From the NCBI GenBank assembly GCA_023251555.1, contig JAHEYN010000003.1, positions 107,014 to 156,508 of the forward strand: a DNA stretch of 49,495 nt. The letters are read 5' to 3'. The DNA comes from Bacteroidota bacterium (GTDB lineage Bacteria > Bacteroidota > Bacteroidia > AKYH767-A > JAHEYN01). The notes beneath the pieces are model-generated. The model was not told the DNA's origin. It saw only the letters and a program-made list of their open reading frames with translations, and searched no databases. This document shows positions 35,303 to 44,858 of the stretch, one piece after another. Numbering within the stretch: position 1 is the first letter of the stretch; each line of letters begins with the position of its first letter. The translations under genes and the position numbers were made by a program.

Positions 35303-35935
35303 TCAGGAAAGAAAAGCCGCCCATTTAACGGGTACAAGCATGAAAAACTCGCTGGCAAAGCCGGTGAGAAACCCGGCATACACCTGGGCCGGGCTGTGTG
35401 AATAAAGTTTAAGCCTGGCTGTCCCAAGAAGGCCTGCCAGCAGGAGAATGGCAATGAAAGGCATGTGCAGATCGAGTCCAAAACGGACTGCCAGTCCTGC
35501 CATAAGTCCCGCCACACCACCTATGCCGATCATGTGAATGCTTATTTTCCAGCGCAGGTTAATGAGCACCGAAGCCAGCACGGAAACGGCGGCCCCGAGT
35601 ACAATAACATTAAAGACAGGCGGGATATGAATTTTTTTCAGAACATAATACCCGATAAGATAATATACTGCAGTGGAAAGGAAGGGCAGGCGTCTTTCCG
35701 TTATTGTTTCCATCTCAAGAGAGGAGATCAGACCTCTCTGCAAAAGAGTAAATGCAGTAGCCCCAGGGAAGATGAAAGTAGTTATAAACACAATTCCATA
35801 AACAATATTCTGACCATGGGGTGTTATAAGCGCCGAAAGAAGAGGCAAATAATAAAACACGATGGCAATGCCATAAGTGGGCATGAGAAGGGGGTGAAAG
35901 ATATATGAAAGCAGTTTTGCAAGGTTCTTTCCCAT
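35303..35935 (-). CDS. Multi-pass membrane protein, PAP2-like with degenerate active site
   Basis: 210 aa with about six hydrophobic helices. The C-terminal half resembles the PAP2 phosphatase layout (SIHMIGIGG, then ARLKLYSHSPAQVYAGFLTGF, like the R-x5-H-x3-D-x3-G motif), but the catalytic Asp position is Gln (SHSPAQVYAG) and the PSGH motif reads SIHMIG. It may therefore be a non-catalytic or altered lipid-phosphatase relative in the inner membrane. It starts 7 bp after the rpoN stop, in the asnS-rpoN transcript. Confidence 0.7.
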   Translation of the reverse strand: MGKNLAKLLSYIFHPLLMPTYGIAIVFYYLPLLSALITPHGQNIVYGIVFITTFIFPGATAFTLLQRGLISSLEMETITERRLPFLSTAVYYLIGYYVLKKIHIPPVFNVIVLGAAVSVLASVLINLRWKISIHMIGIGGVAGLMAGLAVRFGLDLHMPFIAILLLAGLLGTARLKLYSHSPAQVYAGFLTGFASEFFMLVPVKWAAFLS

Positions 35936-35942
35936 AAGCAGT

Positions 35943-37403
35943 CTATATTTTTTTTCTCAGGCGGGCTACGGGAATATTAAGCTGTTCGCGGTATTTGGCC
36001 ACGGTGCGCCGCGCAATATTATATCCTTTTTCTTTCAGAATTGCCATCAGCTTTTCATCAGGCAGGGGCTTTTTCTTGTCTTCAGCTTCTATACAATCGC
36101 TCAGTATTTTTTTCACCTCACGGCTTGAGACCTCTTCCCCGCTTTGTGTCTGCAGGCTTTCGGAGAAGAAACTCTTGAGAAGAAAAGTTCCGAAGTGAGT
36201 CTGTATATATTTGCTGTTGGCCACTCTCGATATAGTGGAGATATCCATCTTCACGATTTCAGCAATATCCTTTAGAATCATAGGCCTGAGCTTTGTTTCA
36301 TCTCCTTCAATAAAATACTCACGCTGGTATTCCATGATGGCACTCATCACCGTGAGAAGCGTCTGCTGGCGCTGGTTTATGGCATCAATGAACCATTGGG
36401 CGGAATCCAGTTTTTGTTTGATGAACTGTATGGCTTCCCGGTTTCCGGGTTTGTTTTTCTTTTCTTTCGAGTAGCTTTCCAGCATGCGGAGATAAGAGCC
36501 GCTGAGTTTCAGCTCAGGGGTGTTTCTCGAATTAAGGGAGAGTTCCAGTATCCCGTCGTTATTGGTCATGATGAAATCGGGGATGAGATGCTGCTGTGAA
36601 CGCTGGTTGTCGGCAAAGGTGTTGCCCGGCCTGGGATTCAGTTTCAGTATTTCATGAATGGCCTCTTTCAGATGTTCTTCGTCTACAGAAAAATGTTTTG
36701 CAATTTTATCATAATGCTTTCTGGAGAAGGCCTCCATCTGTTCACTCACAATCTTTAAAGCGAGCACATTTGTATGATCCTGTTGGTTCTTTCTTTTAAG
36801 CTGCAGGATGAGGCATTCCCTGAGATCTCTTGCGCCTGTGCCGGGGGGATCAAAAGTCTGTATCTCCGAGAGGATTAGCTCCAGCTCATGCTCATCTGTT
36901 GTAAGATTGTAAGAAACGGCAAGGTCATTGACAATAGAAGGGAGCGGCCTGCGGAGGTAGCCGTCTTCGTCAATATTTCCCGTAAGATATTCTGCTATCC
37001 TGTACTGGCGGTCATCAAAGTGGCACATCCCCAGCTGGGAGAGGAGTGTTTCCTGGAACGACTGGCTTGCCGCAAAGGGGATCTCCCGCTTCTCTTCATC
37101 AGGGCCGGTGTTGCGGACAGAGGTCTTGTATGAAGGATCGTCATCCTCATCGAAGTAATCACCAATATCAAAATCATCATCCCCGGGTTCTTCTTCGGGG
37201 CCGGTTTCTTCGCCAGCGGAGTCCTCGTCTTCTGTCTCCGGGGTATTTTCCTCTCCTTCTTCTTCGAGGGCAGGATTGTTTTGTATCTCTTCTTTAATAC
37301 GCTGCTCCAGTGAGGCCGTGGGCACCTGCAGGAGTTTCATAAGCTGTATCTGCTGGGGGGAAAGCTTCTGGAGGAGTTTCTGTTGCAGGGCCTGCTTCAT
37401 CAT
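35943..37403 (-). CDS. rpoN: RNA polymerase sigma-54 factor
   Basis: 486 aa. Region I is Gln/Leu-rich (QKLSPQQIQLMKLLQVPTAS), followed by an acidic region II (about residues 50-100), the core-binding domain (CHFDDRQYRIAEYLTGNIDEDGYL), the promoter-binding HTH, and the C-terminal RpoN box ARRTVAKYREQLNIP that reads the -24 element. ATG ATG start at 37403. No bacterial enhancer-binding activator is in the window. It lies 6 bp after the asnS stop and is co-transcribed with it. Confidence 0.97.
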   Translation of the reverse strand: MMKQALQQKLLQKLSPQQIQLMKLLQVPTASLEQRIKEEIQNNPALEEEGEENTPETEDEDSAGEETGPEEEPGDDDFDIGDYFDEDDDPSYKTSVRNTGPDEEKREIPFAASQSFQETLLSQLGMCHFDDRQYRIAEYLTGNIDEDGYLRRPLPSIVNDLAVSYNLTTDEHELELILSEIQTFDPPGTGARDLRECLILQLKRKNQQDHTNVLALKIVSEQMEAFSRKHYDKIAKHFSVDEEHLKEAIHEILKLNPRPGNTFADNQRSQQHLIPDFIMTNNDGILELSLNSRNTPELKLSGSYLRMLESYSKEKKNKPGNREAIQFIKQKLDSAQWFIDAINQRQQTLLTVMSAIMEYQREYFIEGDETKLRPMILKDIAEIVKMDISTISRVANSKYIQTHFGTFLLKSFFSESLQTQSGEEVSSREVKKILSDCIEAEDKKKPLPDEKLMAILKEKGYNIARRTVAKYREQLNIPVARLRKKI

Positions 37404-37409
37404 AGGACA

Positions 37410-38804
37410 TCAGAATTCTGCATTTTTAGGGGTCCGGGGGAAGGGTATGACATCCCGGATATTGCTCATGCCGGTAATGAACAGGATAAGCCTCTCAAAA
37501 CCCAGGCCAAACCCGCTGTGCGGGGCGGTACCATACTTCCTGGTTTCCAGGTACCACCACAGATCTTTTTCTTTTATGCCAAATTCTTTGACCCGTGCAT
37601 ACAAACTGTCGTAATTTTCTTCCCGCTGCGACCCCCCGATAATTTCTCCTATCCCAGGGAAGAGCACATCCATCGCACGGACTGTTTTCCCATCATCATT
37701 CTGTTTCATATAGAAAGCCTTTATCGCACGGGGGTAGTCTGTAAGGATAACGGGTTTTTTAAAATGTTTTTCCACGAGGTAGCGTTCATGTTCGCTTTGC
37801 AGGTCACTGCCCCAGGAAACAGGGAATTCGAAACCTTCCCCGGACTTAAGAAGAATATCTATAGCATTGGAATAACTGATTCTTTCAAACGTGGCATCCT
37901 TTACAGATTGCAGCCTTTCTGTCAGCCGGTTGTCATACATTTTATTCAGGAAATCAATATCATCCGCACAATGCTCAAGAGCATAAACTGTAAGATACTT
38001 AAGGAAATCCTCGGCCAGGTCCATATTATCGTAAATATCATAAAAGGCCATCTCCGGTTCAATCATCCAGAACTCTGCAAGATGGCGGGGTGTATTGGAG
38101 TTTTCGGCACGAAAGGTAGGGCCAAATGTATATACTCCGGAAAGCGCAAGGGCGGCAAGCTCTCCTTCAAGCTGCCCGGAAACGGTGAGGCTTGTCTCTC
38201 TGCCGAAAAAATCCTCAGCGTAATTCACTTTGCCGTCCCCGGTTCTGGGAGGGGTTTCGGGGTCGAGAGTGGTTACGCGGAACATAGCGCCTGCGCCTTC
38301 GGCATCCGAACCGGTGATGATGGGAGAATGGAGATAAAAAAATCCCTTGTCATTAAAATATTTATGGATGGCGTAAGCCATGGCATGACGTATTCTGAGT
38401 ACCGCCCCGAAGGTGTTGGTGCGGGGACGCAGGTGTGCAATCTCCCTGAGAAACTCGAGGGTATGGCCTTTTTTCTGGAGAGGATAGGTAAGAGGGTCTG
38501 CTGTCCCGTACAGATCAATGCTCTCTGCCTGGATTTCCACGGACTGGCCTTTCCCTGCAGACTGTACCAGCTTCCCGCTGACAGCGACACAGCTTCCCGT
38601 GGTGATGGATTTAAGAAATTCCTCTCCAAACTTCTGTAAATCCGCAACCGCCTGTATATTGTGAATCACAGAGCCGTCATTAATGGCAATGAAATTAATG
38701 CTCTTGCTTTCCCGTTTGGTCCGTACCCATCCTTTCACGGTAACATTTTCTCCCAGGGGGGGGGTCTTCAGCAGGTCAATAATTTTTTTTCTTCCGGTTT
38801 TCAT
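37410..38804 (-). CDS. asnS: Asparaginyl-tRNA synthetase
   Basis: 464 aa from ATG 38804 ([12 protein letters not shown]); a TTG at 38816 is in frame. The N-terminal OB fold ([21 protein letters not shown]) binds the anticodon. The class II core has motif 2 ([22 protein letters not shown]) and motif 3 ([10 protein letters not shown]). Ala/Pro/Asn-type ending TPKNAEF is typical. Length and [14 protein letters not shown] support Asn rather than Asp specificity. First gene of asnS-rpoN-PAP2-like. Confidence 0.95.
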   Translation of the reverse strand: MKTGRKKIIDLLKTPPLGENVTVKGWVRTKRESKSINFIAINDGSVIHNIQAVADLQKFGEEFLKSITTGSCVAVSGKLVQSAGKGQSVEIQAESIDLYGTADPLTYPLQKKGHTLEFLREIAHLRPRTNTFGAVLRIRHAMAYAIHKYFNDKGFFYLHSPIITGSDAEGAGAMFRVTTLDPETPPRTGDGKVNYAEDFFGRETSLTVSGQLEGELAALALSGVYTFGPTFRAENSNTPRHLAEFWMIEPEMAFYDIYDNMDLAEDFLKYLTVYALEHCADDIDFLNKMYDNRLTERLQSVKDATFERISYSNAIDILLKSGEGFEFPVSWGSDLQSEHERYLVEKHFKKPVILTDYPRAIKAFYMKQNDDGKTVRAMDVLFPGIGEIIGGSQREENYDSLYARVKEFGIKEKDLWWYLETRKYGTAPHSGFGLGFERLILFITGMSNIRDVIPFPRTPKNAEF

Positions 38805-38846
38805 TTTCCTAATCAATATTTATACAAAAAAACGATATTTTATTTT

Positions 38847-38872
38847 CACCCGCAATGAGTGGGTGCTCATTG
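38847..38872 (-). promoter_or_regulatory. Two overlapping hairpins upstream of asnS
   Basis: On the minus strand CAATGAG-CACCCA-CTCATTG is a perfect 7-bp stem, and its loop CACCC can instead pair with the following GGGTG. The two folds exclude each other. They lie 40-70 nt upstream of the asnS ATG. Also in the 199-bp divergent gap to dxs. Confidence 0.35.
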
Positions 38873-38972
38873 TTTGTTCCTCTTCCGTGAATTGATTCCG
38901 GAAGCCCGGGTTACAGTCTGAATATTACACACCCTGGCGTGCTTTCCACTCCATTCGTTCCGGAATTGTTAC

Positions 38973-38980
38973 TATCTTTG
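38973..38980 (+). promoter_or_regulatory. -7 box (TATCTTTG) of dxs
   Basis: Exact TAnnTTTG match, 24 bp before ATG 39004. No clear TTG at the -33 distance. Confidence 0.5.
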
Positions 38981-39003
38981 TTATCCTTGCATTTCAGCGT
39001 ATT

Positions 39004-40926
39004 ATGGAATTCAAAGCGGGTCCGCTCCTTGAGCGGATCACATATCCTCCGGACCTCAGGAAACTGAAAGAATCCGAACTTAAACAGGTTTGTGATGAGC
39101 TGCGCAGGTTCATCATTGAAGTTGTGTCTGTTAACGGTGGGCATTTTGGTGCCAGTCTCGGTGTGGTGGAGCTTACGGTGGCCCTTCACTATGTGTTTAA
39201 CACTCCTGAAGATCTTTTAGTGTGGGATGTGGGGCACCAGGCATACGGACACAAGATACTTACGGGGCGGAGAAAAATATTTCATACCAACCGCATATAC
39301 AAAGGCATCAGCGGGTTTCCCAAACGGAGCGAGAGTGAATATGATACCTTCGGGGTAGGGCATTCTTCCACCTCGGTATCGGCAGCCCTCGGAATGGCTG
39401 TTGCTTCACGCCATAACAAAGCCAAAAACAGGCAGCACATAGCTGTAATAGGAGACGGGGCCATGACGGCCGGCATGGCTTTCGAGGCACTGAACCATGC
39501 AGGAGTGGAAAATACCAACCTGCTGGTGGTTCTCAATGACAATTGTATGTCCATAGACCCTAACGTGGGAGCGCTTAAGGAATACCTGACGGACATTACC
39601 ACCTCACATACCTACAACAAAATAAAGGATGAAACCTGGAAACTGCTCGGGAAAGTGAGCAAGTTTGGACCCAATGCCCAGGAGATTGCAGCCAAGATAG
39701 AAAACAGTATCAAGGGAGTTCTGCTCAAGCAGAGCAATCTTTTTGAGTCACTCCGTTTCCGTTATTTCGGACCCATTGACGGGCACGATGTAAACCACCT
39801 TGTCAAAGTGCTGCGGGACCTGAAGGACATCCCCGGTCCCAAGATTCTGCACTGTATAACCGTGAAAGGAAAAGGGTTCAAGGCATCGGAAGAAGGCGAT
39901 GCCACCCTTTGGCATGCGCCCGGAGTGCAGTTTGACAAAATCACCGGGGAGCTCTTTAAGAAAAAGACAGATATCCCCCGCCCGCCGAAGTACCAGGATG
40001 TATTCGGGCATACGCTGCTTGAACTTGCCGGGAAAAATGAAAAGATTATGGGCGTCACCCCTGCAATGCCTACAGGGAGCTCCATGAATATTCTGATGAA
40101 ATCCATGCCTGACCGGGCTTTTGACGTAGGTATTGCCGAGCAGCATGCTGTTACTTTTTCTGCAGGCCTTGCCACCCAGGGATTGATTCCATTCTGCAAT
40201 ATTTATTCTTCTTTCATGCAGAGGGCCTACGATCAGGTGATTCATGATGTGGCGTTGCAGAAGCTGCATGTGGTCTTTTGCCTTGACAGGGCAGGCGTTG
40301 CAGGTGTGGATGGGCCCACCCATCACGGTGCTTATGACCTTGCATATATGCGCTGTATTCCCAACATGATTATTTCCGCACCTATGAATGAAGAGGAGCT
40401 CCGCAACCTGATGTACACCGCACAGGCCGGGGATACGGGCCCTTTCTGTATCAGGTACCCGCGGGGAGAGGGCGTGATGACTGAATGGCGCACCCCTATG
40501 CAGGCCATTGAACCCGGGAAAGGACGAAAAATACAGGATGGTGAAGAGATTGCAATTCTTAGCTTGGGACATGTGGGAAATTATGCCGTAAGTGCATGCA
40601 GGGATCTCTCAGGCGAAGGATTGTGCCCCGCCCACTATGACATGCGCTTTGTAAAGCCTCTGGATGCAGGGCTGCTGCATGAGGTGTTTAAAAAATTCAG
40701 CAAGATAGTAACCGTGGAAGATGGATGTATCATGGGAGGATTCGGAAGCGCGATAGCCGAATTCATGATTGACAACGGGTATGCTGCTTCGATAAAAAGG
40801 CTGGGGATACCTGACCGCATTATAGAACACGGGGAACAACCCCAGCTGCACCGGGAATGCGGCTACGATAAGGATGCCATTATAAATGCAGTGCGGGAAT
40901 TCGCCTCTTCTCCGGTTACCGCCTGA
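39004..40926 (+). CDS. dxs: 1-Deoxy-D-xylulose-5-phosphate synthase
   Basis: 640 aa, normal length. First enzyme of the MEP isoprenoid pathway: pyruvate plus glyceraldehyde-3-phosphate to DXP, with thiamine diphosphate. Seen: the N-terminal HFGASLGVVELTVALHYVF and VWDVGHQAYGHKILTGR, the cofactor motif GDGAMTAGMAFEALNHAG...NDN, the central AEQHAVTFSAGLA with the proton-transfer Glu region, and the transketolase C domain. A single gene, divergent from asnS. Confidence 0.97.
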   Translation: MEFKAGPLLERITYPPDLRKLKESELKQVCDELRRFIIEVVSVNGGHFGASLGVVELTVALHYVFNTPEDLLVWDVGHQAYGHKILTGRRKIFHTNRIYKGISGFPKRSESEYDTFGVGHSSTSVSAALGMAVASRHNKAKNRQHIAVIGDGAMTAGMAFEALNHAGVENTNLLVVLNDNCMSIDPNVGALKEYLTDITTSHTYNKIKDETWKLLGKVSKFGPNAQEIAAKIENSIKGVLLKQSNLFESLRFRYFGPIDGHDVNHLVKVLRDLKDIPGPKILHCITVKGKGFKASEEGDATLWHAPGVQFDKITGELFKKKTDIPRPPKYQDVFGHTLLELAGKNEKIMGVTPAMPTGSSMNILMKSMPDRAFDVGIAEQHAVTFSAGLATQGLIPFCNIYSSFMQRAYDQVIHDVALQKLHVVFCLDRAGVAGVDGPTHHGAYDLAYMRCIPNMIISAPMNEEELRNLMYTAQAGDTGPFCIRYPRGEGVMTEWRTPMQAIEPGKGRKIQDGEEIAILSLGHVGNYAVSACRDLSGEGLCPAHYDMRFVKPLDAGLLHEVFKKFSKIVTVEDGCIMGGFGSAIAEFMIDNGYAASIKRLGIPDRIIEHGEQPQLHRECGYDKDAIINAVREFASSPVTA

Positions 40927-40938
40927 AGGACCGGCTGT

Positions 40939-41973
40939 TTACAATACCTTCTGAACACTGATAGACCCAAGGAATTTTCCGCCCTCATCAAAAAGAGGTG
41001 TGGCGCTTACCGATGACCTGAGCTGCTCACCGGATTTCTTGCGGAGCATGATTTCATACTTTTCGGATTTCCCCTCCCGGCGTTGCCGCATTCTTTCTTC
41101 GAGAGCCGGGCGCTCTTTCTCGTCCAGCAAAGTACCGAAAACATTCTTGCCGGCCAGATCATCTTTGGTATAGCCAAGCGAGTGACAGAAATAGTCGTTG
41201 GCATACTGGATAACATTATTTGAGTCAAGATAAACGAGGCCTTCATTCATAGTCTCCACCAGTTTCCGGTATTTTTCTTCACTTTCCCGGAAGAGCCTTT
41301 CAGCCCTGATTTTCGCGGTAATGTCATTGGCAAGGATAAGGCGGGCCTTCCTTTTTTTGAACGTGGTGGGGTAACTGGTGATCTCCACATCCATCATGCT
41401 GCCGTCCTTTTTAATGTGTTTCCATGAACCTGCATAATGCATACCCTTTTGGGACGCAGACTGGGCAGTACTTTTCGTTCCTGTTTTATCTTCCCGGGGG
41501 CGTATATCAAGAATCGTCATTGACAGGAATTCCGTTTCGGAATACCCGTATGCACTGACAGCCGCATTATTCACAGTCATAAAGTGCAGCGTCTCGGAAT
41601 CGTAGATCCACATAGGCATGGGATTGTGCTCGAAAAGATAACGGTACCTCTCTTCGGATTCACGCAAAGCCTTTTCATGATTCTGCATGGAAATAAAAAC
41701 AGGAGCAAGCTTTATCATTCCCAGCAGAAAAAAGAGCGATATAAAAAGAACAGCGAGTTCGGTAACGGTATTATGAAGAGATGCCTGGTAGCTCACGCTT
41801 GAGTAATAAAGTATTACATACTCCCTTGCCTGCGTGAGAATGAGCGCGAGAGAGATGAGTATCCACGGCTTGTATTTCTTGGTGAGGCTGATCATCCTCA
41901 GCACCATCACGATGGTGAAGACCTGCAGAATGATAGCGCAAAGAGTAATGAAAAGAAATAATGTAATGTTCAT
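40939..41973 (-). CDS. Membrane-anchored double-PAS protein without output domain
   Basis: 344 aa. About three N-terminal membrane helices (LFLFITLCAIILQVFTIVMVL; LISLALILTQAREYVILYY; ELAVLFISLFFLLGMI), a short coil (EKALRESEERYRYLFEHNPMP), a first PAS domain (to IRAERLFRES) and a second PAS domain (EEKYRKLVETMNEGLVYLDSN to SISVQKVL), each with the PAC-type ending. The protein stops there: no HisKA, HATPase, GGDEF or methyltransferase domain. It may sense and pass a signal to a partner, or be a truncated kinase. The next gene on this strand is not a kinase. Confidence 0.85.
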   Translation of the reverse strand: MNITLFLFITLCAIILQVFTIVMVLRMISLTKKYKPWILISLALILTQAREYVILYYSSVSYQASLHNTVTELAVLFISLFFLLGMIKLAPVFISMQNHEKALRESEERYRYLFEHNPMPMWIYDSETLHFMTVNNAAVSAYGYSETEFLSMTILDIRPREDKTGTKSTAQSASQKGMHYAGSWKHIKKDGSMMDVEITSYPTTFKKRKARLILANDITAKIRAERLFRESEEKYRKLVETMNEGLVYLDSNNVIQYANDYFCHSLGYTKDDLAGKNVFGTLLDEKERPALEERMRQRREGKSEKYEIMLRKKSGEQLRSSVSATPLFDEGGKFLGSISVQKVL

Positions 41974-42041
41974 ACAAAGTAAAGGTAGTATATTTTGATA
42001 TTATCACGCAAGGGTGTAAGGCAAAATACACTTCCGCGCAA

Positions 42042-42074
42042 TTGCGAATCTTTCTGTCTTTAGTGTTACTTTTG
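42042..42074 (+). promoter_or_regulatory. Promoter of the second beta-propeller gene (TTG-N22-TACTTTTG)
   Basis: TTG at 42042-42044 and TACTTTTG at 42067-42074 have a 22-bp spacer; ATG follows at 42096. Predicted leader about 15 nt. Confidence 0.65.
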
Positions 42075-42095
42075 CAGAACCTTAAATCATAAAAA

Positions 42096-43712
42096 ATGAA
42101 AAAAGTAATTATTCTTATCGTGCCCTTTATACTTACTCTTGTTTCTCATGCGCAGCAGGTTACACAGGAATGGGTTGCTTCTTATCTTGACAGCGCCATC
42201 GACGAAGGCGATTTTATAGGGCTGGATGCTGCGCAAAATGTATACGTGACAGGGTATTCCATCAATGTGTCAAAGGCTGTGACGGTAACGCTGAAATACA
42301 ACCCTGCTGCCCAGCAGTTGTGGGTTGCGCGTTATGACAGTGGTGCCGGTACGCAGGTATTGCCCATGGACATGGTAACGGACCAGAACGGCAATGTATA
42401 CATCGCTGCTCATTTCCAGAATACTTCGGGATCCGATGATTTTCTTACGTTAAAATATGACTCCTCAGGGATCCTCCTCTGGCAAAAGCGTTACGACAAC
42501 GGGTATCAGGACATCCCGCATGCGATTAAAAGTGATGCTGCAGGGAATGTCTATGTGACCGGTGAAAGCGCAAACAGTATAGTGGGGTTCGGACTTACCG
42601 GCGATTATATTACCATCAAATACAGTTCTTCCGGACAGGAACTGTGGAGCGAGCGTTACGACACCCAGTTTGGCACGCCTGCTTCACATTATGATGAAAC
42701 AGCATACGGTCTTACCCTTGACCCGTGGGGAGGCGTATATGTGACCGGGAGAGGATTCTACCCTCTTACACAAACAAACGGCTCAGCCGTCAACTTTATG
42801 ACTTTACGCTACGACAGCAGCGGGGCGCAGCAATGGATACAGACTTTTGATGCGGGGAACAACGACATTGCACAGCAGATTGTGACCGACAAGGATGGGA
42901 ATATTTTTGTGTCGGGGACCAGCAACATGTCGCCCGACAACGGCATCAGCGTGGTAAAATATGACTCCAGCGGGCAGCAGCTCTGGGCGCAGTCTTTTGA
43001 TACGTCAGGTGCTGTGAGCCATAAGGTGGCAGGGATGGTTTCGGATGATGCCGGGAGTGTGTACCTGCTTGATGAAACATATACTTCCTATGGCTATTAC
43101 AAATTTCTTCTGGTGAAATACAGTGCCGGAGGGCAATTCCGGTGGATACAGCTTTACGACAGCCTTGCAAGTTTCGGCGGGTTCCAGGCGGCGGCCCTTT
43201 CTGCCGATCACAGCGGCGGCATATACGTGACGGGATACTGGGGGCTGGGCTCAGGCGATTATATTACCGTCAGGTACGATACATCCGGGACGTTTGTCTG
43301 GAAAGCAATGTATAATGGAACTTTTTCCAATACTGATATTGCCATGGATGTTGCCGTGGACGGGAGCGGCAATGTATACGTTACAGGCAGCAGCCTCACG
43401 GCAGGTTATTACCAGTCCATTGCCACTGTGAAGTACTCACAGCCCTCCGGAGTAGATGAAGTTAAAAATACCGGCCCGGAGGTTACGGTATTTCCCAGTC
43501 CTTCCCAGGGCAGCAGCATATACCTTTCTCTCCGCGGAAAATGGGATGCCCGTTTCCGAATCTTTGACCTGCCGGGTAACATGGTTTATGAGCAGGCTGT
43601 CAGCCCGGGATTGAATAAAATCAATACCTGCCTTGCCGGTGGAATGTATGTGTACTGTGTGACTGATGGGGTACATGTCCCGTCAGCAGGAAAAATCCTG
43701 ATCATCAACTGA
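42096..43712 (+). CDS. T9SS-secreted beta-propeller protein (SBBP/YVTN-like)
   Basis: 538 aa. Signal peptide VIILIVPFILTLVSHAQ. Eight blade-like repeats follow the pattern D-GNVYVTG ... DYITIKYSSSGQELW..RYD (for example DAAGNVYVTGES, DGSGNVYVTGSS), a 7- or 8-bladed propeller. The end is a type A T9SS sorting domain: VTVFPSPSQGSSIYLSL, then FDLPGNMV and AGGMYVYCV. It has no N-terminal DUF7948-like part, so it is a smaller cousin of the 19597 protein. Predicted surface or extracellular; ligand unknown. prfB follows 46 bp after the stop with its own -7 box. Confidence 0.88.
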   Translation: MKKVIILIVPFILTLVSHAQQVTQEWVASYLDSAIDEGDFIGLDAAQNVYVTGYSINVSKAVTVTLKYNPAAQQLWVARYDSGAGTQVLPMDMVTDQNGNVYIAAHFQNTSGSDDFLTLKYDSSGILLWQKRYDNGYQDIPHAIKSDAAGNVYVTGESANSIVGFGLTGDYITIKYSSSGQELWSERYDTQFGTPASHYDETAYGLTLDPWGGVYVTGRGFYPLTQTNGSAVNFMTLRYDSSGAQQWIQTFDAGNNDIAQQIVTDKDGNIFVSGTSNMSPDNGISVVKYDSSGQQLWAQSFDTSGAVSHKVAGMVSDDAGSVYLLDETYTSYGYYKFLLVKYSAGGQFRWIQLYDSLASFGGFQAAALSADHSGGIYVTGYWGLGSGDYITVRYDTSGTFVWKAMYNGTFSNTDIAMDVAVDGSGNVYVTGSSLTAGYYQSIATVKYSQPSGVDEVKNTGPEVTVFPSPSQGSSIYLSLRGKWDARFRIFDLPGNMVYEQAVSPGLNKINTCLAGGMYVYCVTDGVHVPSAGKILIIN

Positions 43713-43720
43713 AGCCTGCA

Positions 43721-43728
43721 TATCTTTG
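43721..43728 (+). promoter_or_regulatory. -7 box (TATCTTTG) of prfB
   Basis: Exact TAnnTTTG match in the short gap, 30 bp before ATG 43759. No clear -33 TTG. Confidence 0.5.
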
Positions 43729-43758
43729 CCTGTATTTTAAACTATATACCTTCACACC

Positions 43759-44848
43759 ATGACATCAGAACAGCTAAAAGACATTAAAGAAAGAGTCGGA
43801 GCGCTGAGGAGGCATCTTTGACATTGACAAAAAGACGGAAATCATCCGCGAGGAAGAACAACTTTCGCTTGCTCCCGGTTTCTGGGATGACCCTAAGAAG
43901 GCAGAGTCTGTACTTAAGTCCATCCAGGTAAAGAAACGCTGGACGGCATCTTATGCTGAAGTCAGCCGGCTCTCGGATGACCTTGGCGTGCTTTATGATT
44001 TTATGAAGTCGGGTGATGCTTCTGAAGCTGAGGTGGAAACTCATTACAACCACACGCTTAAAGCTATTGAGGAACTGGAATTCAAAAACATGATGCGCAG
44101 CGAGGAAGACGGGCTGAGCGCCATGATCACCATTAACTCGGGGGCAGGAGGCACTGAAAGCCAGGACTGGGCCGAGATGCTGATGCGCATGTATATTTTA
44201 TGGGGAGAAAAGAATGGTTATAAAGTCTCTCAGGTTGATATACAGAAAGGTGATGTGGCCGGGATTAAATCCGCCACACTTGAATTTGAAGGTGACTTTG
44301 CATACGGTTACCTGAAAGGAGAAAATGGGGTGCATCGTCTTGTCCGCATTTCTCCATTCGATTCCAATGCCAAGCGCCATACGTCTTTTGCCTCCGTGTT
44401 TGCCTTCCCGGTGGTGGATGACACCATCAACATAGAAATCAGCCCCGCCGATATCACGTGGGAAACCTACCGTTCAGGCGGCAAGGGAGGGCAAAATGTC
44501 AATAAGGTGGAAACCGCTGTGCGCCTGCGTCATGCGCCTTCGGGGATTATTATAGAATGCCAGCAGGAGCGTTCCCAGCTCCAGAATAAAGATAAAGCCA
44601 TAAAGATGCTGAAGTCTCAGTTGTATGAACTTGAGATCAGGAAAAGAAATGAAGCAAGGGATGCCGTGGAGGCAGGCAAGAAAAAAATTGAATGGGGCTC
44701 TCAGATACGCAGCTACGTAATGCATCCTTACAAGATGGTGAAGGATATCCGCACCAATTACGAGACATCCAATGTGCAGGCAGTGATGGACGGAGACCTC
44801 AATGATTTCATCAAATCCTATCTCATGGAATTCGGGAATAAAAATTAA
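43759..44848 (+). CDS. prfB: Peptide chain release factor 2, made by programmed +1 frameshift
   Basis: 362 aa in two frames. Frame 0 runs from ATG 43759 ([20 protein letters not shown]) to an in-frame TGA at 43819-43821. After CTT (43816-43818) the ribosome shifts +1 and reads GAC ATT GAC on to 44848. RF2 recognises UGA and UAA, so low RF2 favours the shift. RF2 identity: the SPF tripeptide in [16 protein letters not shown] and the GGQ loop in [19 protein letters not shown]. The shift site has AGGAGG three bases upstream of CTT TGA C. Annotation as a late start at 43988 would lose the N-terminal domain. Confidence 0.96.
43807..43822 (+). promoter_or_regulatory. RF2 programmed frameshift site
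   Basis: AGGAGG (43807-43812) CAT CTT TGA C: Shine-Dalgarno-like sequence, slippery CTT, stop and following C, the classic arrangement of prfB autoregulation. Confidence 0.93.
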
Positions 44849-44858
44849 AGAATGCCAG

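Noticed and set aside
38847-38872. H-type pseudoknot upstream of asnS
   Set aside because: Loops of 0 and 1 nt cannot bridge stems of 5 and 7 bp; alternative hairpins are more likely.
43988-44848. prfB as a shorter gene starting at 43988
   Set aside because: This ignores the upstream RF2 N-terminal domain and the classic frameshift site.
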